Assembly: GCA_934045075.1 (NCBI GenBank) | Contig: OW203724.1 | Location: 3,931,908-3,995,907, forward strand | Source of the DNA: Yponomeuta sedellus | Taxonomy: Eukaryota > Arthropoda > Insecta > Lepidoptera > Yponomeutidae | Direction of reading: 5' to 3' | DNA: 64,000 nt | Shown: positions 36,949 through 46,005 of the stretch, piece by piece | How the letters are laid out: every line of letters begins with the position of its first letter | Position numbering within the stretch: position 1 is the stretch's first letter | Translations under genes and position numbers: made by a program | The notes under the pieces: model-generated | The model's database searches: none | Told to the model about the DNA's origin: nothing | The model's input: only the letters and a program-made list of their open reading frames with translations

Positions 36949-39675
36949 ATGGAGGTTTTGGATATGTCGTGCCTGATGGCAATGTTGAAGGGCATGCGAG
37001 AAGAACAGAGCAAGCAGATGCAGTGCCTGCAAGAAGAACAGAGAGGCCTGCGAGAAGAACAGAGCAAGCAGATGCAGTGCCTGCAAGAACAACAGAGCAA
37101 GCAGATGCAGTGCCTGCAAGAAGAACAGAGAGGCCTGCGAGAAGAACAGAGCAAGCAGATGCAGTCCCTGCAAGAAGAACAAAGAGGCCTGCGAGAAGAA
37201 CAGAAGGCAGATCAACAGGTGATCCTTTCTGCCGTTACAAAGTTCAGTGATACGGTCGCTAAGCTACATGAAGATGTAGAGGTAGTGACCGAACGGGTTA
37301 CCAAATTAGAGGAGGACCTACAAAGTCTGAAAAACGGCCTCACTGGACTAGAGCAGGAAGTTCGGCGTATAAAAGCTGCTGGAGTTACATCGAGCGGAGT
37401 TGTCAGCATAAGCCAGGGGCCTAAAGTGAAGGTGCCTCCGTACGATGGTACTACATCTTGGGTCGCCTACCGACAGCAGTTCCAGACTGTCGCTGCTTCA
37501 AACGGGTGGACGGACGAACAGAGCCTGACAGCCCTCACCGTCGCGCTCAGAGGTTCGGCTTTATCTGTCCTGGAGGCACTGCCCACCTCAGGCAGCGAGT
37601 TCAAAGACTTGCTGGAGGCACTTGAGGCTAGATATGGGGAACGACACCTGGAACACGTTTTTCGTGCCCAGCTACGCGACCGGACTCAGCGCCTGGGTGA
37701 AGGACTTCAACAATGGGCGTTGGAAATTGAGAAGCTGGTTCGAAAGGCGTACCCTTCTGCTGATAGTAAAATGGTGGATACGAATATATTGCAAGCCTTC
37801 GTCGACGGAATTAGGGATCTTGATATTAGGGCTGCAGTAAAGCTTCGCCACCATTCTTCATTAAAAGAAGCTCTGGCACACGCCCTGGAAGTTGAAGCCG
37901 TGCGTCATGATATCCGGCCAGGGTATAAACTTCGAGAAGTTACGAAAGAGGTCAAAGAGAACAAGACACCGGCCAAGAGGAACTCCGGGCCCATGTGTTA
38001 CAAGTGTGGAGAAAGAGGGCATTTGCAGTTCACGTGTCCTAAGAAGGAGAGGCAACTGACCAAAACAGATGACAGACTGGTTGCGCGTCTCAACAAAATG
38101 GAGCAGCGTTTTGAAGAGTTAGTAAAGAACCATGACGCTCCGGCCTCCACTGTGAATCAGGGAAACGAAGCTAGGATTCCGAGGCGAGTACTGGCTGGAG
38201 CAGAGAAAGCCCAAGTAACCAGATTCTCGCAAGTATGCAATGGGAACCATTTGGCAAGAAGGCAGAGTCCTGAAGAGTGCAAGCACTGTGCCAAACAAGG
38301 GACAAAGGATTTGCCATTGAGATTGACAAGAATGAGTCCTTCGAGATCTTGGGAAGATGAGGCGATGAAAGAAGCACAGGAAGATGACGAAGATGTACGG
38401 CTCATTGTCGCATGGAAGAAACGAGGCGAGGACAAGCCAAGATGGTGCGAAGTGGCTCCTACTAGTGCTGTCACCAAGGCATACTGGGCTCAATGGGACA
38501 GTTTTATTCTTCGGAACGGAATACTTTACCGAAAATGGGAGAAACCTAACGGCAGAGAGTTCCATCTTCAGATAGTTGTCCCAAAAGATAAGGTACAAGA
38601 TGTCCTTCGTGAAGTACATGACGGCGTGTCAGGTGGACATTTGGGCGTAAAAAGGACTTTATCAAAGATTCGAGAAAAGTTTTACTGGCTCCATTGTCGA
38701 GAAGATGTGCAAGATTGGTGCCGCAAGTGTGCTACTTGCGCCGCGGTGAAAGGCCCACCAACTAGAAGCCGAGGAAATCTGCAACTTTATAACGTTGGTG
38801 CGCCATGGGAACGCATTGCAGTTGATGTAGCTGGACCGTTCCCAGTAACGGAATCAGGAAATAAGTATTTCATGGTAGTTATGGATTACTTCACTAAATG
38901 GCCAGAGGTATTCGCCATACCCAATCAAGAAGCCACGACTGTTGCCTCCAAGTTGTTTGAGGAAGTAGTTTGCCGGTTTGGTGTGCCCTTGGAAATACAC
39001 TCCGACCAAGGCAGGAACTTTGAGTCTCAAGTATTTCAAGAACTCTGCAAAATATTGGGAATGCATAAGACTAGGACCACCCCATATCATCCTCAATCTG
39101 ACGGCATGGTAGAAAGATTTAACCAAACACTTGAGAGACATTTAGCAAAAGTCGTTGACAGGCACCAGAGAGACTGGGACAAATACATACCGTCATTTCT
39201 TCTGGCCTACAGAACGGCAGAACATGAAAGCACGAAGGTAACCCCGGCGCGTGTAAATTTTGGCCGAGAACTGAGAATACCAGTAGATCTGCTGACTGGA
39301 GGCCCTCCTGACGACTCACGTTCTCTACACGACTACATTTCCGAGTTACGTGAGAAAATGCGAGAGATCCATGCCATAGTACGGGAAAACGGATTGGAGT
39401 CGAGTGAAAAGATGAAGACTAGGTATGACCGCCGAGCAAATACAAGCGGCTTCGAAGAAGGAGCACTAGCCTGGCTTCACAATGTAACTCGACGAAAAGG
39501 AAAATCTCCGAAATTGCAGACAAGATGGGAGGGACCGTACAAAGTGGTAACTCGGTTAAATGACGTGACGTACCGAATTCAACGGCAGCCAAGAGGTGCA
39601 CAAAAAGTGGTTCACATCGACCGCTTAGCTCCTTATCACGGCAGTAATGAAGATGCTCGGGACGAGCATCTCTAA
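36949..39675 (+). CDS. Gag-integrase fusion polyprotein of the gypsy element
   Basis: This is 908 codons in one open frame. Residues about 15-85 form a coiled coil of 18-residue repeats (REEQSKQMQCLQEEQRGL). A Gag capsid-like domain (KVPPYDGTTSWVAYRQQF) follows, then a CCHC zinc knuckle (C350, C353, H358, C363). The usual protease, RT and most of RNase H are absent: after about residue 420 the sequence resumes with ECKHCAKQ, resembling the spacer before integrase. Integrase has an HHCC finger from about residue 557, the triad D626, D686, E722 with 35-residue D-E spacing, and a GPY/F module (WEGPYKVV). Catalytic residues look intact. Confidence 0.92.
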   Translation: MEVLDMSCLMAMLKGMREEQSKQMQCLQEEQRGLREEQSKQMQCLQEQQSKQMQCLQEEQRGLREEQSKQMQSLQEEQRGLREEQKADQQVILSAVTKFSDTVAKLHEDVEVVTERVTKLEEDLQSLKNGLTGLEQEVRRIKAAGVTSSGVVSISQGPKVKVPPYDGTTSWVAYRQQFQTVAASNGWTDEQSLTALTVALRGSALSVLEALPTSGSEFKDLLEALEARYGERHLEHVFRAQLRDRTQRLGEGLQQWALEIEKLVRKAYPSADSKMVDTNILQAFVDGIRDLDIRAAVKLRHHSSLKEALAHALEVEAVRHDIRPGYKLREVTKEVKENKTPAKRNSGPMCYKCGERGHLQFTCPKKERQLTKTDDRLVARLNKMEQRFEELVKNHDAPASTVNQGNEARIPRRVLAGAEKAQVTRFSQVCNGNHLARRQSPEECKHCAKQGTKDLPLRLTRMSPSRSWEDEAMKEAQEDDEDVRLIVAWKKRGEDKPRWCEVAPTSAVTKAYWAQWDSFILRNGILYRKWEKPNGREFHLQIVVPKDKVQDVLREVHDGVSGGHLGVKRTLSKIREKFYWLHCREDVQDWCRKCATCAAVKGPPTRSRGNLQLYNVGAPWERIAVDVAGPFPVTESGNKYFMVVMDYFTKWPEVFAIPNQEATTVASKLFEEVVCRFGVPLEIHSDQGRNFESQVFQELCKILGMHKTRTTPYHPQSDGMVERFNQTLERHLAKVVDRHQRDWDKYIPSFLLAYRTAEHESTKVTPARVNFGRELRIPVDLLTGGPPDDSRSLHDYISELREKMREIHAIVRENGLESSEKMKTRYDRRANTSGFEEGALAWLHNVTRRKGKSPKLQTRWEGPYKVVTRLNDVTYRIQRQPRGAQKVVHIDRLAPYHGSNEDARDEHL
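36994..37205 (+). repeat. 54-bp tandem repeats in gag
   Basis: About four units, one with an internal partial duplication, encode the 18-residue coiled-coil repeat. Copy number is a likely polymorphism among family members. Confidence 0.85.
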
Positions 39676-39686
39676 GAGGGGAGCAG
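39674..39686 (+). promoter_or_regulatory. gypsy polypurine tract
   Basis: AAGAGGGGAGCAG directly precedes the 3' LTR and would prime plus-strand synthesis. It overlaps the end of the ORF. Confidence 0.75.
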
Positions 39687-40147
39687 TGTCGCGGTCCTAT
39701 CCCGAACCATCTAGAATAGTCGCCGCAAGCCGCGTTTTAGTAGACTATAAACGCTGCAAGCAATAATGACTCGTATGTCCACTAGCGTAAGGTGCAAAAA
39801 TCTTTAAATGAGTAACTGTTCGAGCGACCTTGCCGCGTGTACCGAGTGTAGGTACGTAGTTACGGGAATGTTCTAGAACCCTGGCCGGCGGATATAAATA
39901 GCGGCCGCCGCGGCGCGCTGTCAGTTCCGTTTGGAATAGCGAAGAGTGAACTTCGAGCGAACATACCTGCGATACGAGCGATAACCTACGACCTCAGCGA
40001 TACTATTGGACTTCGATTGGACCTGCGATTAGAATCTACGTGTGGACTTCGTGTCGTGAAGACCTGCAGACCAGACCCTGCGTGAATAAATCCTAAGAAG
40101 TTGTCATTGGCATTTTACATCCAAATCCAGAACCCTAGCCCGTAACA
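39687..40147 (+). repeat. gypsy 3' LTR
   Basis: It is 461 bp, by eye identical to 36145-36605, and followed by the ATAT duplication. Confidence 0.93.
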
Positions 40148-40265
40148 ATATTTAATTTCCCTTTTGGTGTACCTCTAACGGTTTCAAATTTCGTTGTGAG
40201 TGTTAATTTCTACTAAGTGTTTTCTCCCACAATTGGATTGATCTACTGTGCTGTGAGCGGAAAAG

Positions 40266-40637
40266 GTATGTCTTTGAACCGTTATTTCCAGTACATTAGC
40301 TACCCGTTATTACACGATATTTTTTGCAATTGATATTCCTTTTTCAAAGAGAATTTTCTTGTTTGATGGAGAAAGTGTTTGTTTAAAAAGCTGAGTATTT
40401 GAAATTCCGTACTAAATTTGAAATAAAACAAATTTGTATCAACAAAAATTTGAAATAAATTCAATGGAATAATTAGAAAAATTAACGGTGTAACCGTTCG
40501 TAATATGATTTATTCTTTTTAATTTGACCTGTTGCGGTTACTGAGCCTAAACTATAACGACAGTTTAAATTTTTGAAATTAACGGTTGTCAGTTGTTGAT
40601 GACCGTGCGTCTTCTAACTAATTGTTCTTTTCTCTAG
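40266..40637 (+). other. Candidate 5' intron of the DIRS element
   Basis: AAAAG/GTATGT at 40265 and TTGTTCTTTTCTCTAG ending at 40637 form strong splice signals. The candidate intron is 372 nt and ends 9 nt before the ORF1 ATG at 40647. Introns are reported in DIRS-like elements. Splicing here is inferred from signals only. Confidence 0.5.
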
Positions 40638-40646
40638 TTTGATAAA

Positions 40647-41894
40647 ATGAGTGACAATGAACAGATTAATAATAATGCTGAAATGGCATCTGACAAAAAC
40701 GAAAGGCCCTCTCGTAACCGGAAACGTGGAAGAAAAAGTAGTATCTCTGATTCTTCTACATCGAGCAGTGAGTCCACATCTTGTTCTGATTCTTCATGCA
40801 AGATACGGACAAGCCGCAAAAAGAAGAAGAATAAGCGGCGCCGTTGGCAGAAAGAGAAAAAACTTGATAAATTGATAGCCGAGGTTAGTTATCTAAAATC
40901 AAAGATTGCTTCAAGTGGGAGTCTAGAAGATGATCTAAGTTATAGCCACGATAATCTCGATAACTTTGATGACAATAATCCTAGTCAAAGCAATGAACAC
41001 GATCACGGTGCACAACCACAGTTCTCTCTGTCTATTGGTACTAAACTAAAAGACCCCGATGTTCCAAAGACTCTTTTGTCATATTTAGAAGTGCTCAAGG
41101 GTGTTCAGAGATTGGAAGACCCAGATTGGAGGAACGTTAGATACTCTGACGTACAAAAACAATACCGCCATACCCCTGGCTTCACTGAACTGGAAGTAAA
41201 CGATGAAGTAACTCGTTACGACGCCCCTCGCTCTTTAGCAAACACGGGAAAAAGCTTTCGCTGCATTGAGCTTCGCTATTATAAAGCAGAGGGACCAGTT
41301 GGAAAAAGAATTACGAAGTTTTCTAGCTTGGGCTAAAACCACTTCAGAGATAAGGTTCGAAGATATTAATGAAAAAATTCAGGACATTTTTGTAACTGGA
41401 GATTTTTCAAAAATATCAAACGATACGCTCCAGTTGGTCTGTGGTCATCGGGCAGAATTGATACAGCAGCGAAGGGAGACAATTTTGGCCTCTGTCAAGG
41501 ATCCAGTGCATAAAAGTGCCTTGCGGAAAATACCTCCTTCTTGCAACAATCTTTTCCAGGCTGAAAATTTCACTGCTGTGCTTGAAAAAGGGGGGGGGGG
41601 GGCGTAAGAAAGCTATTCTGGCCTCGTGACAAAGATCGCGCTACTGCACCGCAGGCCGATCCAAAACCGCAAACATCCGGATTTCAACGAAATCCTCCTT
41701 CACAGGCACTCAAAACCAAATATTTGCCCACGACTAGACCATACTCATATGGATCCAATGCTCATACTTCCAAGCCCTTTCGGGGTAGAGGTGGCAAACA
41801 AACAGGAGGTAAACGCGACAACGCGTATTACAACAATCGCAAACACTCTCCCTCATCCTACCGGGATAAGAGAGGTAAACCAAGAAAATATTGA
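40647..41894 (+). pseudogene. DIRS ORF1 (Gag-like), two frameshifts
   Basis: The start MSDNEQINNN is followed by a Ser/Lys-rich segment (STSSSESTSCSDSS, KKKKNKRRRWQKEKK), a coiled-coil-like stretch, and a basic Arg/Gly tail with an FRGRGGKQTGG motif. The frame shifts near the A-run at 41242-41253 and shifts back at a run of twelve G at 41591-41602, so the first and last segments share one frame. It ends at TGA 41892-41894 and overlaps the RT frame, as is usual in DIRS elements. The shifts may be mutations or homopolymer assembly errors. Confidence 0.8.
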
Positions 41895-43805
41895 CTTACC
41901 GAGCAAGTTCCGGGCCGGACAACTGGCTTTCTACCACCATCGGTGGAAAAACCAAGGTGCTCCAGATCATATACTGAGCATTATTTCAGGATACCGTATC
42001 CCGTTTATCAAAAAACCGCCTCTATTTGTGCCAGGTCAGTGCCGAACCGGCCAATCGACTCCAACCTCGGACGAAATGAGTTCAATCATAGAGAAAATGA
42101 AAGCGGAAAGAGTACTTTCTGCAGTGCCGCTATCTCCCAGCTTCATATCCGCGATGTTCCTGGTCCCCAAGGGAGACCAAACTATGCGCCCGATTTTCAA
42201 CCTAAAAGCATTAAATCGGTATGTCTACACGGCACCATTCCGACTAATAAACCTGCACAGAGTCCCCGACTTCTTGCAAGAAAACGATTGGATGGTGAAA
42301 ATAGACCTAACTCAAGCATATTTTCATCTCCCAGTTGCAGAGCCACACAGGAGATTTCTACGTCTAATATACCAACAAGAGCTGCTACAAATGAACTGTC
42401 TTCCCTTCGGGTTGAGTTCAGCACCCAAGACCTTTGCGACCGTGAGCAACTGGATGGCCCAAGTGCTTCGCAATCGAGGGATACGCATCCTGGTGTATTT
42501 AGACGATTTTTTGATCGCCAATCAGAATGCTCAAATTTTAAGAAACCACACACAGACCACGTTAGCCCTGCTGGAACATTTGGGTTGGAATGTCAATCAC
42601 GAAAAGTCGGTTCTTCTACCAAACAAGATTATAGAATACCTCGGTGTGATATGGCAACCCTGGATAAATCAGAAAATGCTTCCAACAAAAAAGTGCAGAA
42701 AGCTTACGACGATTATCTCCACCCTACTGAATCGGCAAACTGCCAGCTTAAAAGAATTACAGAGTCTAGTCGGCTTAATGAACTTCGCCAGCTTCGTCAT
42801 CCCTCGAGGAAGAATGAACTTCCGACAGCTGCAGAGGCTTTGCATCTCCCTTCAGAAAGAATCTGTGAAGCGAACTCAGTTGCCTCATCTCGTTCAAGAA
42901 GAATTACGTTGGTGGCTGAAGCACCACAAGGATCATTCCCAGATTCACCTGCCATTTCCGACTCATTACATTGTAACCGATGCATCAGATCAAGCTTGGG
43001 GGCTCAAATAAACAACTTACAAGTCTCAGGAGCCTGGGATGCTGCGGAGAAGCGGTTGCACTGCAACCAAAAAGAGTTGCTGGCGATTTTGAAGACACTA
43101 GAAGAGCACGCTCAGAACCTTCGGTTCAGTTCCGTACATCTGCAAAGCGACAACAAAACTGCAGTCTCATATCTACGCAACGAGGGTGGCACAAGATCGG
43201 CAGTCCTTCTCGAGCTGACATACAGAATTTTGACGCTATTGGACTTGCATCAGATAAATCTCACTGTTTATCACATTCCCGGTGTATACAATGTAGAAGC
43301 AGATCACTTATCACGATTACGAACAGTTCCAGAATGGCATCTGCTACCAACAATAACCAAAGTTATATTCAGCAAATGGGGAATGCCAGTAATCGACCTT
43401 TTTGCGTCGCGACTAACCAGAGTAGTTCCGAGATACTGCAGCTTGGACTGCTTAGACCATCAAGCGGAGTTTCACGATGCCCTCTCCCGAATTTGGGATT
43501 ATTCACTGGCTTGGGTCTTCCCGCCACCATTTCTGATACCAAAAGTGTTACAACACCTAAACAAATGTCAAGGAAAGTACTTAATTGTAGCACCCAGATG
43601 GAACAAGGTTTTTTGGAGAGCAGATCTCAGGAGCAGAGCAACCGACGCCCCTTGGACCATCAGGAACCTTCCACGAGTTCTGATAGACGTGTCGACGGGA
43701 TGTGCTCCACAGAAAGCATCCGACATGACGTTAGAAATATGGAATTGTGGGGGTGGAATGAACACCTTAACGGCTGGTCAGAGCTACAAAAACGACTTTT
43801 GTTGA
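41626..43805 (+). pseudogene. DIRS reverse transcriptase / RNase H, one frameshift
   Basis: The RT part (to about 43000) has FLVPKGDQTMRPIFNLKALN, KIDLTQAYFHLPVA, LPFGLSSAPKTFA and the catalytic YLDDFLIAN. RNase H begins VTDASDQAWG. At a G-run (42998-43002) the frame changes and continues with NQKELLAILKTLEEHA, LQSDNKTAVSYL and HIPGVYNVEADHLSR, which supply the remaining acidic residues. It closes at 43803-43805. The family is DIRS by the downstream recombinase. The single shift lies in a homopolymer and could be a sequencing artefact. Confidence 0.85.
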
Positions 43806-45300
43806 AGAGCTGGCGTCCGTCAACGCTTAATACTTACAAGCCAGCTTGGTCGCGATGGGTAAGATGGGCCCAACGAAACAAAGTACGAGTTGATAACCCT
43901 AACGGGTCTGAATTAGCAAGATTCTTGGCCGATATTTTCCATACTGAGAATTTATCCTATAACACCATACTGTGTCACAAATCAGTAGTATCTACACTCT
44001 GTAACCCAGATACATCAGAACAACTTAGTGGTCATCCTCTTGTAAAGAGAGTGTTGAAATTAATATCTCTGGCTAAACCAAAACCGCCAAAACCACCAGT
44101 ATGGGATGTTGATAGCGTCATAAAATATATATCGCGAGTGGACCCAGAAACCATCAACCTGTATCAAGTATCCAAATATACCGCAGCAGTTCTTTTGTTA
44201 TGTTCTGGTCGAAGAGTACACGATCTTACATTACTTCGCGTAGATTCTAGCGGATACAAAATTTTCCATGACTACATTATTCTATGGCCAGAATTCGGGT
44301 CAAAGACAGATACGGCAGACTATCGTCAATCAGGCTGGAAACTTCGAGCAAACCCAGATTGTAACAGTCTCAACCCTGTACACTGGGTACAGCGCCTCAT
44401 CACTGTTGGCCGAGAAAGAAGAGATGAAGCCGGTTGTCAGAATCTTTTTATTTCTTTTAAAAACCTATTTAGAGGCTAAAAATTTCACCCATGCCGGGAT
44501 TCGAACCCGCAACCTCTGGCTATCCGTACCAGCGCTCTACCAATTGAGCCAATGGGCGACTCACGGCATCAGTGAAATTTCGAACCTCTTTACAATATTC
44601 TCTGTATTACGTACAGGCAGCGACATCTGACTTAAGCAAATTGCATTACTTACAGCCCCGACTACCTACTTTGCAGTTAGGTTTAACATCGGAACGATAT
44701 CGCTGTACCCACATGATTACACTATTTTTATTTTTAATGCACTAACCCGTGCTAAGGAACAAATTTAAAAACCTATTTAGAGGCTAAAAATTTCACCCAT
44801 GCCGGGATTCGAACCCGCAACCTCTGGCTATCCGTACCAGCGCTCTACCAATTGAGCCAATGGGCGACTCACGGCATCAGTGAAATTTCGAACCTCTTTA
44901 CAATATTCTCTGTATTACGTACAGGCAGCGACATCTGACTTAAGCAAATTGCATTACTTACAGCCCCGACTACCTACTTTGCAGTTAGGTTTAACATCGG
45001 AACGATATCGCTGTACCCACACTTTTTATTTCTACCCGCGGTCCGCCTAAGCCTGCCACCCGGTGCATTATTGCGGGCTGGGTTAATTTACTAAAAGAAT
45101 CTGGAATAAATACCTCGGCGGGAAGTTTTAGAGCCGCAGTAGCTTCAAAAAGTTGGCTAGAAAATTCGCCTTTAGACGAAATTTTGGCTAGAGGAAATTG
45201 GAGATCTGATAAAACATTTAAAAGATTTTACTGTCGTCAAGTAATTTCATCAAAATCAAGTGATATTTCGATTTCCAAGTTATTCGATGCAGTTTATTGA
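43760..45300 (+). pseudogene. DIRS tyrosine recombinase, interrupted by a SINE
   Basis: The N-terminal part reads KSWRPSTLNTYKPAWSRWVR. The first catalytic arginine lies in LLLCSGRRVHDLTLLR. The C-terminal catalytic part is beyond the SINE at 45034-45300, with SAGSFRAAVASKSWL (second Arg) and ILARGNWRSDKTFKRFY (Trp in the His/Trp position, then the nucleophilic Tyr). The frame is open on both sides, and the SINE plus one duplication copy accounts for the whole break. The TGA is at 45298-45300. Confidence 0.88.
44444..45033 (-). mobile_element. tRNA-like SINE (family T), tandem dimer with 12-bp target duplication
   Basis: The insert 44456-45021 is flanked by CTTTTTATTTCT at 44444-44455 and 45022-45033. 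It holds two family T units in the same (minus) orientation, separated by the linker (complement of TGTTCCTTAGCACGGGTTAG). In element orientation it begins TGTGGGTACAGCGATATC and ends in TAGGTTTTTAAA. The duplication and A-rich end indicate LINE-type target-primed insertion. Confidence 0.9.
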
Positions 45301-45654
45301 TATAATAATAATCTTAAATATATTTGATTGTTGTCAAATTTGAATTGTTTATGAACTCATTACATACATACATTTATACAATACATAGGTATTGTTATAT
45401 CTTGCATCTCTATGATAATTATTAAATTATCTTAACAATTATTCTAATTGAAATGTTAACCTTTTGAAATCATTATTTCATATGGTATGATTTATGTCAT
45501 GGTTGGAATTATATATTTAATTATATTGTTGCACACTTTTGTACCTATGTTGTTTTTACTTCTACCATAGAAACCATTCCTTCAGTCTTTGATGTCTCTA
45601 AATATCATTTGGTCACATTGACGTCAACCACCACCACCAGACGATAACAAACAA

Positions 45655-45766
45655 ATCTCTCAATATATTATTAGGCTTCGAATAACGGTCAAGTTGTTTA
45701 ATGAAGACGTTTTACCTAAATTAAAACGTAAATTAAACATACTTACCTTATTCGAAGCCTAATAAA
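45655..45766 (+). repeat. DIRS internal complementary region
   Basis: The first half (to about 45702) is the complement of the left outer end, and the second half (GAAGACGTTTTACCTAAATT onward) is the complement of the right outer end. They share a central AAT. In DIRS models this region templates completion of the ends and formation of the circular intermediate. Confidence 0.88.
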
Positions 45767-45795
45767 TTAAATTCTGCCTGGTGGCAAAACAACGT

Positions 45796-45955
45796 AATGA
45801 AGAAAAGATGGCGCCTGAAAACCAAGGCGCCACACTGTCGGTGGTGGTGGAAGTGTGCGAAGGAGAGGGCAAAACGGAAGTAGCTAGGAAAAAAAAAGGG
45901 ATAGAAACGGAACCGGAAGCGATGGCTTCTCTCAATATATTATTAGGCTTCGAAT
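45796..45955 (+). repeat. DIRS right inverted terminal repeat
   Basis: This is the complement of 35931-36089, with nine instead of eight residues in the A-run. It is followed by the unique outer end 45956-46005. Confidence 0.9.
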
Positions 45956-46005
45956 AAGGTAAGTATGTTTAATTTACGTTTTAATTTAGGTAAAACGTCT
46001 TCATT

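Larger units (their letters stand above)
36145..40147 (+). mobile_element. Ty3/gypsy LTR retrotransposon, internally deleted, Gag-integrase fusion
   Basis: The element is 4.0 kb with two 461-bp LTRs (36145-36605, 39687-40147) that I cannot distinguish by eye, a tRNA primer-binding site, a polypurine tract and a 4-bp ATAT target duplication (36141-36144, 40148-40151). It has one long ORF with Gag and integrase but no protease or RT and at most a remnant of RNase H. It is inserted in the left part of the DIRS element in the same orientation. LTR identity indicates a recent insertion. It would need RT from a complete relative to move. Confidence 0.93.
35912..46005 (+). mobile_element. DIRS-type tyrosine-recombinase retrotransposon, carrying two nested insertions
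   Basis: The order is left end, inverted terminal repeat, Gag-like ORF, RT/RNase H, tyrosine recombinase, internal complementary region and right inverted repeat. This is the DIRS plan, which replicates through an RT and a site-specific recombinase rather than a DDE integrase. The left end begins ATT (35912-35914) and the right end finishes ATT (46003-46005). The two outer ends are reproduced as one joined complement at 45655-45766. Without the gypsy element and the SINE dimer it would be about 5.5 kb. It is broken by the SINE in the recombinase and by homopolymer frameshifts. Confidence 0.9.

Noticed and set aside
36994..37205. CRISPR-like repeat array
   Set aside because: The repeats are contiguous, in-frame coding repeats of Gag without spacers, in a eukaryotic genome.
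37622..38619. Open frames overlapping the gypsy ORF on both strands
   Set aside because: They are shadows of the Gag-integrase frame and show no motifs of their own.
41943..43000. Long frame overlapping the DIRS RT in another frame
   Set aside because: RT motifs lie in the neighbouring frame. Only the part after 43000 of this frame is meaningful, as RNase H after the frameshift.
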